A stretch of DNA of 57,739 nt from Acidobacteriota bacterium. Lineage in GTDB: Bacteria; Acidobacteriota; Terriglobia; Terriglobales; Acidobacteriaceae. The translations under genes were made by a program, and so were the position numbers. The notes beneath the pieces are model-generated. The model was given only the letters and a program-made list of their open reading frames with translations, was not told the DNA's origin and searched no databases. Where the stretch lies: NCBI GenBank assembly GCA_013289875.1, contig JABCZC010000031.1, forward strand, positions 1-57,739, given 5' to 3'. Of the stretch, positions 41,409 to 48,517 are shown in pieces (within the stretch, counting starts at the first letter, position 1; each line of letters begins with the position of its first letter).

Positions 41409-41843
41409 ATGTACAGCCAGAACACCGCGCACCAGCAGTGGCTCGAGCAGTTCCTTCAGGGATTCGGCGCAGTAGCTGGAAGCGTTCACGAGCAGCGAGG
41501 AAACGATCTATGTCTCACAGCGGCACTGAATCTTCCTCCGCCCGTTATAGCGGCTGTCGCATTCGTTCCCCACGGCAAGGGAATGGCCGGCCTTGCGCAG
41601 GTAAGAAAGGTGCCCGTTCAGACCTGCAATTTAAAGACAGATGAGAGCGGTACGGTCAAGCCCGGAGCAAAGGCCGTGAATGCGCGAGCAGGTATCGCGG
41701 TGCCTGTCTTGAGCCAAAGCGGCGATGTGCTGGCCGTAGTTGGCGCGGCATGGATGACTGAGGGCGAGATCGCCCCGGAGCGCGAGGAAGCAATCATGCA
41801 GGCCGCATCTTTACTGCCGCTTAGAACAGGAGAAATCACATGA
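41409..41843 (+). CDS. Small GAF-like domain protein
   Basis: A 144-residue protein starting at ATG 41409 that resembles a single GAF-type ligand-binding fold: 'VIAAVAFVPHGKGMAGLAQVRKVPVQTCNL', then 'GIAVPVLSQSGDVLAVVGAAW' and a final helix 'EREEAIMQAASLL'. GAF domains bind small molecules or nucleotides; no output domain is attached. Its stop overlaps the start of the first VioB-N-like gene (ATGA), so the two are probably translationally coupled and may work together. I know of no equivalent partner in the violacein or indolocarbazole pathways. Confidence 0.55.
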   Translation: MYSQNTAHQQWLEQFLQGFGAVAGSVHEQRGNDLCLTAALNLPPPVIAAVAFVPHGKGMAGLAQVRKVPVQTCNLKTDESGTVKPGAKAVNARAGIAVPVLSQSGDVLAVVGAAWMTEGEIAPEREEAIMQAASLLPLRTGEIT

Positions 41844-43945
41844 GCGTTCTTTCCTTCCCCCGCATTTTTTTCAAAGGTTACGCAAGTTGGGATCCATGCA
41901 CCTTTAATAACAACGATTTCGCCAAGTTCCCGACCTACAACGGCGCGCAGGCCGCGTTGAACTGGCCGTTTCTGGCCATACAGGATCCGCCGATCACGCC
42001 GGACAATTTCATGCAGACCTTTCGCCCGTATGCGATCAAACTGCAGGGCGATTCGATCGACAGCCCAAACGGCCCGCGTGTCCCCTGCGAATGGAACATG
42101 TTCGGAGCTCACGGGGTGGCGTTCGTTCAGTACCCGCCGTATACGACGACGGTGACAGGAGGCGCGACCGGATACGGGCAGCGCGTCACGACCGACCCGC
42201 TCATCGGAAGGACTTTGGGCATTCAGGGCGACGGCCAGTACAGCGCACCCAAACTGGTCGACACGAACCCTTCATCTTTCTGGTCGAGTCAGATCTACTA
42301 CGGATTCCTGCAGGTAGGCAGTGGAAACTTCTCTGTAGGCGGTCCGCGCGTCGAGCGAATGCATTCCCGCTGGGTCAATCTTAGCCGGATCTACTCGGCG
42401 GACCGGCGACTCACTCAGCCCGCCGCCTCAGTGGCGTGCTGTTTCCAGGCCTGCATTCCCAATACGGGTATCGTTTGGAAGAACGGCGAGGGCGGAGGAC
42501 AGGCGTCTCCGTTGCTCACAGCCCTGCAGGAAGCTTCAACGCGGGCCGGCGCACAGGGCGTAATGGTGCGATTTTCGGCGTACGTGAACATGTACTTCCG
42601 TAACGGCATTTTGAACGACATCCCACAGCAAGCCCGAAACTACACGGAGCTGGCGGCCCTTTTGGCGAAAGCGTGGGACACATGGAACCAGACCGGAAAG
42701 ACGTCGGATTTCTTCTCCCAGCCATGCTACAGCCACGTGGTCGGGTCGATGGGGGTCTGGAACGATGGCGAATTGGCGAGCGTGCCGATGGGACGCTATC
42801 TCAGCGCGAATAATCCGGTTGCGCCGGCAGGAGGGACGCAAACGACCATGCTCGGGCCCGTGGCGGCACAGGTGGATTATCAGAACAACATCCTCTCGCT
42901 CGATCTCGGCAGCGCCATTCCTGAAATTGCCATAGCGGGCACGCCCGCATCGAGTCTCGAAAAGGTGGATCTCGGGACCCTTGGTGTGGGCGTACTGAAC
43001 GGAAGCAGTTCCCTCCCCATCGGGAAACTGGACTATGCGCAGTACGGAAGGCAAGCCTATGAAGCGAGCGCGGGAATAGTGGATCTGCCCTTGCCGGCGT
43101 CGGTCACGCCGGAGCAAGTGCAGCAGGGCCTGCTGGCAATTCAGGCGTCGGGCGCCAGCGGTCCGGTAACCGCCCTGCTGGAACAGCAGTTTTGCGCACA
43201 AAGCGATAGCCGCGGCATCTATCTTGACCAAGGCAGCGAGCAGACGTTTCAGATCACGGTGCTTAAACAGGGCATGCCCGCGGCGGGCGCGAGCGTGCTG
43301 CTTGCCCAATACGATCAGAACCTGAATCTTGTGCCGTCCGCGCCGCCCACGTACATCAGCTTCACACGGGGCGAACAGCAGGTGGTCAATTCCGATCCTA
43401 GTGTTTCCCCAGTAGTGTCCACCGTAGTATCGGTTGTCACAGCTGATGAAAATGGTATTGCGACTGCGGGCATAGCGGCGCAATCGCCCGGTTTTCCGGT
43501 GGTGGCTTTTTTCCCTTTTTCCGGAGATACGCTGCCGGCTCCGCCGCCCAGTCTCTTCCCGCCTGGCAACATGTTCTACGTCACTGTTCGGGTTTTGCCA
43601 TTTCACGACTGTCTGCCGCAGGAATTCATCGATTTCTGGAACAGCACGCACGACTCAGCGAAGGCGTGGGATTTCGTGTACCACAGGATCCTTTATCTCT
43701 ACGACATGATCTTTAGCGTCATGCTGGAGTTTGTGAACCTTGGATCGCAGTCGGCGTTCGATGACAATGCCACGACCATAAGGAGCCTGATCGAAAAATC
43801 TCGCGCGGATGAGGGCACGAGCGCCATGCCCGTGACGCGCGACTTGTCCGAAGGAAAGCGCATCGTGCTCCAGCTCTATCTCTACCTTGTAGCCCAAAAG
43901 TTCAACGTTCCGGTTCTCAGCATTCAGGAAACGAGCGCCCAATGA
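41840..43945 (+). CDS. VioB N-terminal-domain-like protein A
   Basis: A 701-residue cytoplasmic protein that resembles the N-terminal part of violacein enzyme VioB (a relative of chromopyrrolate synthases RebD/StaD). Matching blocks, recalled from the family, are 'S-F-P-R-I-F-F-K-G' (5-13), 'MGVWNDGELASVPMGRYL' (304-321), 'IVDLPLP' (about 413), 'YHRILYLYDMIF' (about 610) and 'MPVTRDLS' near the end. The iron-binding ferritin-like region of VioB, where imine dimerisation is thought to occur, is absent. Its ATG overlaps the GAF-like gene and its stop overlaps the paralogous gene at 43942. Function is unknown; it may be a scaffold or substrate-binding part of an oxidative pathway. Confidence 0.6.
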   Translation: MSVLSFPRIFFKGYASWDPCTFNNNDFAKFPTYNGAQAALNWPFLAIQDPPITPDNFMQTFRPYAIKLQGDSIDSPNGPRVPCEWNMFGAHGVAFVQYPPYTTTVTGGATGYGQRVTTDPLIGRTLGIQGDGQYSAPKLVDTNPSSFWSSQIYYGFLQVGSGNFSVGGPRVERMHSRWVNLSRIYSADRRLTQPAASVACCFQACIPNTGIVWKNGEGGGQASPLLTALQEASTRAGAQGVMVRFSAYVNMYFRNGILNDIPQQARNYTELAALLAKAWDTWNQTGKTSDFFSQPCYSHVVGSMGVWNDGELASVPMGRYLSANNPVAPAGGTQTTMLGPVAAQVDYQNNILSLDLGSAIPEIAIAGTPASSLEKVDLGTLGVGVLNGSSSLPIGKLDYAQYGRQAYEASAGIVDLPLPASVTPEQVQQGLLAIQASGASGPVTALLEQQFCAQSDSRGIYLDQGSEQTFQITVLKQGMPAAGASVLLAQYDQNLNLVPSAPPTYISFTRGEQQVVNSDPSVSPVVSTVVSVVTADENGIATAGIAAQSPGFPVVAFFPFSGDTLPAPPPSLFPPGNMFYVTVRVLPFHDCLPQEFIDFWNSTHDSAKAWDFVYHRILYLYDMIFSVMLEFVNLGSQSAFDDNATTIRSLIEKSRADEGTSAMPVTRDLSEGKRIVLQLYLYLVAQKFNVPVLSIQETSAQ

Positions 43946-45846
43946 GCCTGTTCGATTATCCACGCATCAACTTTGAAGGTACCCTCCAACTCAGCCCGGG
44001 TACCGCTAACAACGACGACTACGCCGCGAATTACATTCTGCCGCAATCGTGGGGAGCGTACGCCGGACAGCCTTTGGCCCTGATCGACTCGAAGACCGTC
44101 GAGGCGCGAACCTACGGGATGTCCGACACCGACTTCATCGCATGGGCGCAGCAGGTGCAGATATTCGACGTTGTCGGCGGGAAGCCTGGAGAAACCAAGC
44201 CGGCCATTCCCGCCGAATGGAATTATTACGGCGCGATGGACATGCCGAATGTGAACATTTCCGTCACCGGCGCCCAGGCTGCTGCCGGCGACAATGACTC
44301 CCTGGCTAATCTGAGGGGCGCGTCGCTGACATTTTCCGGGGTCATCACGGATGTCAATTCCGAGGGCTCGCCTCCCTCCACACAGTTCTTCCTGGATTCT
44401 GTAACGCTCTCGGGGAACGGCAAAACTTATCTGAGCGGCGCGCCCAGCAAAGGCGCCTGCCAGTGGCTGAATTTTTACCGCAACGTGAATCAGACAGCGG
44501 ATGCCGGCGCCGGCGGTTACGTGTACCATGTCTTTCGCAAAGGTCCCGGCACGACAATCGACATACCTGGGTTCGACCGTCCGGACGTCGTGGGCGCCAT
44601 CTGGCGTTATTACCTGTACCGCCCGATTGCGATTGCGGACAAAGCTCAGATCGTCGCGCTTTATAAACAGGGCAAAACGAATCCGGTGACGATTCAAATC
44701 GTAGGATCCTTTGCCCCGCTCTACGAGCATGAAACGATTTTTACGACGCCGGTGGGTCGCCTGCTGGTGGCCAATCAGGCCACGATTCAGACGCCTAAGG
44801 GATCCAAGAACAACAGCCCCCCTAATGGAATGATCTCCCTCGCTCCCGGAGTGGTTCATCAGGCAGGGAATTCGATTTCCGCGGACCTTGTCGGCACATT
44901 CCCAGAGAACTATCAAGGCAACCCGGATCTTTCGGATCCGAAATTTGATTTCGGGCCGGTGGTGCTTACAGTGACCGCGGACAGCCGTAGCGCGACTATC
45001 GGACCGATCGACTACACGAACGTGACGGCGGGCAACAAAACCGGCTGGATCTTCGATTTCGACATTTCCGGGAACGCTGCGGCGCAGACTATTCTGCAGA
45101 ATCCGGACGCGGTGTTCAGCCTGCAGCACCAGACTCTCGGGAGTGTGCTGGGCGAAACGGACCATTATTTTGTCTCCAACCAGCAAGGCATCTATACGGA
45201 ACAAGGAGGAAGCGGCTCGTACTTCCTGAACCAGGGTACCGAGGAACCCGCGACTGTCCGCGTTTATAGGGGCGGCCGTGAGCTTTCCCGGGATCAATGT
45301 CCGCCCATCACTGTCTGGCAGTTTCGGTCCGTGCCGCTCGAATCACCCGGGCACGCCGAGGCGATTTCTAACAACTTCAAGCCGGGTGATCCCATCATCG
45401 TTGATACTTCGCAGCCGGGGAACTTCCTCTTTACGTTTTCGATCGACTCATCCGAAATCCCGCCCGCCTGCTACCTCACGCTCATGTATCCGCCGTACAT
45501 CACGAATTATCCGGCGATCAGCCTGCGCATTCTGCCCAACTACGTGGATTTCAGCCAATACTACGTCGATCCGCACGCAAAGGAGCCGGTCGGCAACGAC
45601 CTGCTCACATTCGATGTCGTTTACCAGCACGTGCTGCGGACTTACTATCTGCTCTATCCGGCGATGAACCAGTGGTTTCCGCTCAACTCGGAAGCGGCAG
45701 TCACCAAAAAGGCGGCGGGCATTCTGGCGCGCACTGAGTTCTCCCTATGGATGACCAGCAGGTACATGCCCCGTACACGTGACATGTCATACAGCCGCCG
45801 GACCCTGCTTCGCGCGTGGTGCCGGAAGGTTCTCGCCGCAAAGTAA
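43942..45846 (+). CDS. VioB N-terminal-domain-like protein B
   Basis: A 634-residue paralogue of the previous protein with the same opening (S-L-F-D-Y-P-R-I-N-F-E-G) followed by 'GTANNDDYA', and a C-terminal block 'YQHVLRTYYLLYP' (about 561) and 'RYMPRTRDMS' (about 607) very like the VioB region before its ferritin-like domain. The middle portion diverges strongly from protein A. It again ends before any ferritin-like domain. The 4-bp overlap with the upstream gene suggests the two are made in equal amounts and may form a heteromer. The gene converges on the multicopper oxidase. Confidence 0.6.
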   Translation: MSLFDYPRINFEGTLQLSPGTANNDDYAANYILPQSWGAYAGQPLALIDSKTVEARTYGMSDTDFIAWAQQVQIFDVVGGKPGETKPAIPAEWNYYGAMDMPNVNISVTGAQAAAGDNDSLANLRGASLTFSGVITDVNSEGSPPSTQFFLDSVTLSGNGKTYLSGAPSKGACQWLNFYRNVNQTADAGAGGYVYHVFRKGPGTTIDIPGFDRPDVVGAIWRYYLYRPIAIADKAQIVALYKQGKTNPVTIQIVGSFAPLYEHETIFTTPVGRLLVANQATIQTPKGSKNNSPPNGMISLAPGVVHQAGNSISADLVGTFPENYQGNPDLSDPKFDFGPVVLTVTADSRSATIGPIDYTNVTAGNKTGWIFDFDISGNAAAQTILQNPDAVFSLQHQTLGSVLGETDHYFVSNQQGIYTEQGGSGSYFLNQGTEEPATVRVYRGGRELSRDQCPPITVWQFRSVPLESPGHAEAISNNFKPGDPIIVDTSQPGNFLFTFSIDSSEIPPACYLTLMYPPYITNYPAISLRILPNYVDFSQYYVDPHAKEPVGNDLLTFDVVYQHVLRTYYLLYPAMNQWFPLNSEAAVTKKAAGILARTEFSLWMTSRYMPRTRDMSYSRRTLLRAWCRKVLAAK

Positions 45847-45879
45847 AGCATAGGGGAGACGCGAAGCTAGCTGCGGGAG

Positions 45880-46003
45880 GCTGTGAGCGTTGGATCTCCT
45901 TCACCGCAGAGTTGACGTAATCCGCGATGAAGACATCGCCCGCTTCATCCACCGCCACGCCTTCGGGGATAAGAGTCCCCGAAGGCAGTCGTATTGAATT
46001 CCA
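45880..46003 (-). pseudogene. NHL-repeat protein remnant
   Basis: On the minus strand the frame reads L-P-S-G-T-L-I-P-E-G-V-A-V-D-E-A-G-D-V-F-I-A-D-Y, a single classical NHL beta-propeller blade (the V-A-V-D-x-x-G-x-V-x-I-A-D pattern). There is no start codon or further blade on either side, so it is a scrap of a larger gene left between the VioB-N-like and oxidase genes. Confidence 0.55.
45959..45986. terminator. Strong GC-rich hairpin between convergent genes
   Basis: An 11-bp perfect stem (GCCTTCGGGGA/TCCCCGAAGGC) with a 6-base loop lies between the convergent stops at 45846 and 46018. It has no T-run, so it is not a canonical intrinsic terminator, and it also lies within the NHL-repeat scrap. 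It may still act as a bidirectional transcription block. Confidence 0.35.
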
Positions 46004-46017
46004 GTGACCTGGGCGCG

Positions 46018-47967
46018 CTATGAATGCATCGGTAGCATAGGCACAGGCTTCGTGGGATCCAGAATCTGGACCTCTTGCATCATGCCCCTATCCTCATGGT
46101 CGAGGATGTGGCAGTGGAGGACGAATGTCCCTGGAAAATCGACGAACCGGCTTCGAATCTTCACGTAGCCGGGTGTTAATTTTTCCCCAACAGTTTTTGA
46201 CGCCGGAATTGCGATCGTATCGCGCCAATTATAAGGAGCTTGCAACGTGACCTGCGTAGAGGCGTTAGGATCAAAAATCTCCAGCACCTGAAACGGATTT
46301 ACGTGGATATGGAACGGGTGTATCGAACTATCCCAGTAATTTTCCAGTACCCATTCCTCTGCGGTATTGAGGTTGACGTACTGAGTGGTATGGGGACTAT
46401 GGTCGTAGGCCAGTCCGTCGATAGCGGGCCTCCCGACATTATCGGCGTTGAATTTCAGACACCGGGATTTCAGATTCTGGTTCATTGGGTCGTTGTCATC
46501 CCACTGCAGCCACTTCGGCATGGCCGGGTAGTTCGCCGCCGTCGGGAAAGTCATAGGGCTTACCGGGGCACCTGAGACTTCCAGATTCAAGAGGTGATGG
46601 ACGTTAGTCAACAGAGGGCAACCAGCGGGGGGCTTTCCGTGGAGAGATCGAAACGCCAGCCGGGATATTCCGGGCGTTGCCGGCGCCTGAACCAGGAGGT
46701 CGATGCGGTTAGCGGGCGCCATGGCAAATTCCTGCGCGAGCCCAAAGTCGGGGTCGTTGTATCTCTCCGGCGCCAACTGAATGCCGTCGTAGGCGACCTG
46801 CCGGATTACCGGGGCGTAGCCGGCATTAGCCGGGAAGGGACCGCCCTTGAACGCTTTGGACGCATCCTCTCCTAAGAAGCGATAGGTGAGATACGAAGCT
46901 TGCTGCATCGTGGCATTGATGAATCGCCAGCGCTGGATCTCACCTGGTCTCATCTGAATGGTCGGTTGCAATTGGCCATTCACCAGGGGACACGGATCGC
47001 CGCCCGCGCAGGTGTTCAGGGGTATACCGGGCTGTATCGTAATGGCATCGCCCAGTTGTTGAATAACCAAAACCTTTTCAGTCTTGGCCAGACCGGGGAT
47101 CAGGGACTCCAACTGATCGTCGAACTCACCTTCGATAATGAACGCGCCCGCCATTCCGTTTAATAGCTGCAAAGCGACCGAACCGTGTTTGTGCGCGTGA
47201 TACCAGTGCGTTCCCGGCGCCTGCCCCATGATGAAAGGCTGCTTGGTATCCGGGTTGGTTGCCGGCGGGGGTAAGGGCAGTGTGAAAAGGGTACGGCGCG
47301 TATTTTTCGGCGGTTTCCCCGGCGGCACATCAACCATCACGTTGTCACCTTCTCCATCCGGCGTCACGTGCGTGCCGTGGTAATGAAGATTGGTTACATT
47401 ATCCTGATGGAAGCAGGATGGCATACTATCGCTACCGGGATAGATCGGCCCATTTTGATCCGTCTCCAAATTGCATCCATTCGGGGCGGAATTCGATTCG
47501 GGAAAAATGGTCGGATCAATCGAATTCACAAGATTAATGTCGACCGAGTCTCCCACTCTCATGCGTAGCGTAGGGCCTGGACCGGGAAGAGCGGGGTTTT
47601 CGGGCCACTTCGCTCCTCCTTCCCCCCTCTCTTGACCTGCGTAGTAGCGCAGCTTCATGGGACAACACTGATAACCCTGGCCGGCGATCGTGGCAACGCT
47701 CTTCCACCCCCCCGTGACGGTCATGTCGACCGCCAACTTTTTGTTCTTGCTGCGAAACTCGCGGACAGGCTTGAACGGATCTCCGGGATTAGAGCAATTC
47801 GGTTGTCCGGGTTTATTAGTGCATGCCTGCGCCCATAACTCGCACGGTCGAACCATGTCCGCGATAGAAACGCCCAGAGCCGTGCTCAATGCGGAGGCAA
47901 TAAATCGACGGCGTGAAGGAACGATCCTGGTGGTGTCTTCTTTGAGAGCGTTCGACTCTGAATTCAT
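46018..47967 (-). CDS. Tat-exported multicopper oxidase
   Basis: A 649-residue oxidase with a twin-arginine signal (S-R-R-R-F-I-A at 18-24) and all four copper motifs: H-Y-H-G-T-H, H-W-Y-H-A-H, H-P-F-H-I-H and H-C-H-I-L-D-H-E-D-R-G-M-M. It resembles CotA/bilirubin-oxidase-type laccases and would oxidise phenols, metals or bilirubin-like substrates with O2 in the periplasm. It is the second gene of a pair with the small cupredoxin-like gene 24 bp upstream and converges on the VioB-N-like genes, so it may perform a late oxidation of the cassette's product; this link is positional only. Confidence 0.92.
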   Translation of the reverse strand: MNSESNALKEDTTRIVPSRRRFIASALSTALGVSIADMVRPCELWAQACTNKPGQPNCSNPGDPFKPVREFRSKNKKLAVDMTVTGGWKSVATIAGQGYQCCPMKLRYYAGQERGEGGAKWPENPALPGPGPTLRMRVGDSVDINLVNSIDPTIFPESNSAPNGCNLETDQNGPIYPGSDSMPSCFHQDNVTNLHYHGTHVTPDGEGDNVMVDVPPGKPPKNTRRTLFTLPLPPPATNPDTKQPFIMGQAPGTHWYHAHKHGSVALQLLNGMAGAFIIEGEFDDQLESLIPGLAKTEKVLVIQQLGDAITIQPGIPLNTCAGGDPCPLVNGQLQPTIQMRPGEIQRWRFINATMQQASYLTYRFLGEDASKAFKGGPFPANAGYAPVIRQVAYDGIQLAPERYNDPDFGLAQEFAMAPANRIDLLVQAPATPGISRLAFRSLHGKPPAGCPLLTNVHHLLNLEVSGAPVSPMTFPTAANYPAMPKWLQWDDNDPMNQNLKSRCLKFNADNVGRPAIDGLAYDHSPHTTQYVNLNTAEEWVLENYWDSSIHPFHIHVNPFQVLEIFDPNASTQVTLQAPYNWRDTIAIPASKTVGEKLTPGYVKIRSRFVDFPGTFVLHCHILDHEDRGMMQEVQILDPTKPVPMLPMHS

Positions 47968-47991
47968 GAATTTATTCCTCGCGCCGCACTA

Positions 47992-48324
47992 TTAAAACCT
48001 TGAGATCTGTGCCGTAATTGTCGCCTTCGCCGTCCCCGGAGGAAGCATGCCGTAGTCGTAGACAACAGGATCCTTCGGCTTATCAGAAGGCCAGTTAAAT
48101 ACCATTCGCGCCGAGGTGGAATTTGGGTCGAGCGTGGCCCACTTCGTTTGTTCCCCATTCTTAAACAAGACCAGCGTATAGGACACCGCATCTTTGTTGG
48201 TCCAGGCAACCCAATCACCCCACGCGATTGTCACGGCCGCGGGATTGATTTTGCCGTCGATGATCTCGATGTAGTGTGTTATTGGCTGGGGGGCAGGGTA
48301 TCCGCCCTTTTTAGGTTTGCCCAT
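47992..48324 (-). CDS. Small cupredoxin-like protein
   Basis: A 110-residue protein whose 'HYIEIIDGKINPAAVTIAWGDWVAWTNKD' segment and all-beta composition resemble a cupredoxin/plastocyanin-like fold. It has no cysteine and no obvious type-1 copper ligand set, and no signal peptide, so it is probably not an electron carrier. It is 24 bp upstream of the multicopper oxidase gene on the same strand and is likely cotranscribed. Its role is unknown. Confidence 0.5.
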   Translation of the reverse strand: MGKPKKGGYPAPQPITHYIEIIDGKINPAAVTIAWGDWVAWTNKDAVSYTLVLFKNGEQTKWATLDPNSTSARMVFNWPSDKPKDPVVYDYGMLPPGTAKATITAQISRF

Positions 48325-48354
48325 CGGTGCGCCCCTCCGATCGATTAAGATGCC

Positions 48355-48474
48355 TTATATTATGGGACAAGAGTAAGTGTGATATTAAGGGACAATAAGT
48401 CTGATATTAAGGGGCAATGGTAAGTCTGATGGTTAAGAGATAATAGTAAGGTGCCTGATACTAAGGGACAATGG
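48355..48474. repeat. Degenerate direct-repeat array, five units
   Basis: Five imperfect copies of a unit close to TGATATTAAGGGACAATAG, beginning near 48355, 48380, 48402, 48427 and 48456 with 22-29 bp spacing. The array lies upstream of the cupredoxin gene. Multiple short repeats of this kind occur at the ends of some insertion sequences, for example IS21-type, but no transposase is nearby; a decayed element end or a protein-binding array are both possible. Confidence 0.6.
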
Positions 48475-48517
48475 AATCGCCCGTCAACATTTTTTTGATT
48501 TCGTCTATATTTCTCTT

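Noticed and set aside
41409..45846. A complete violacein or indolocarbazole gene cluster
   Set aside because: No tryptophan oxidase (VioA/RebO/StaO), no flavin monooxygenases (VioC/VioD) and no ferritin-like VioB part are present; only the N-terminal region is matched.
47992..48324. Blue copper electron carrier for the multicopper oxidase
   Set aside because: The protein has no cysteine and no clear copper ligand set, so only a cupredoxin-like fold can be proposed.
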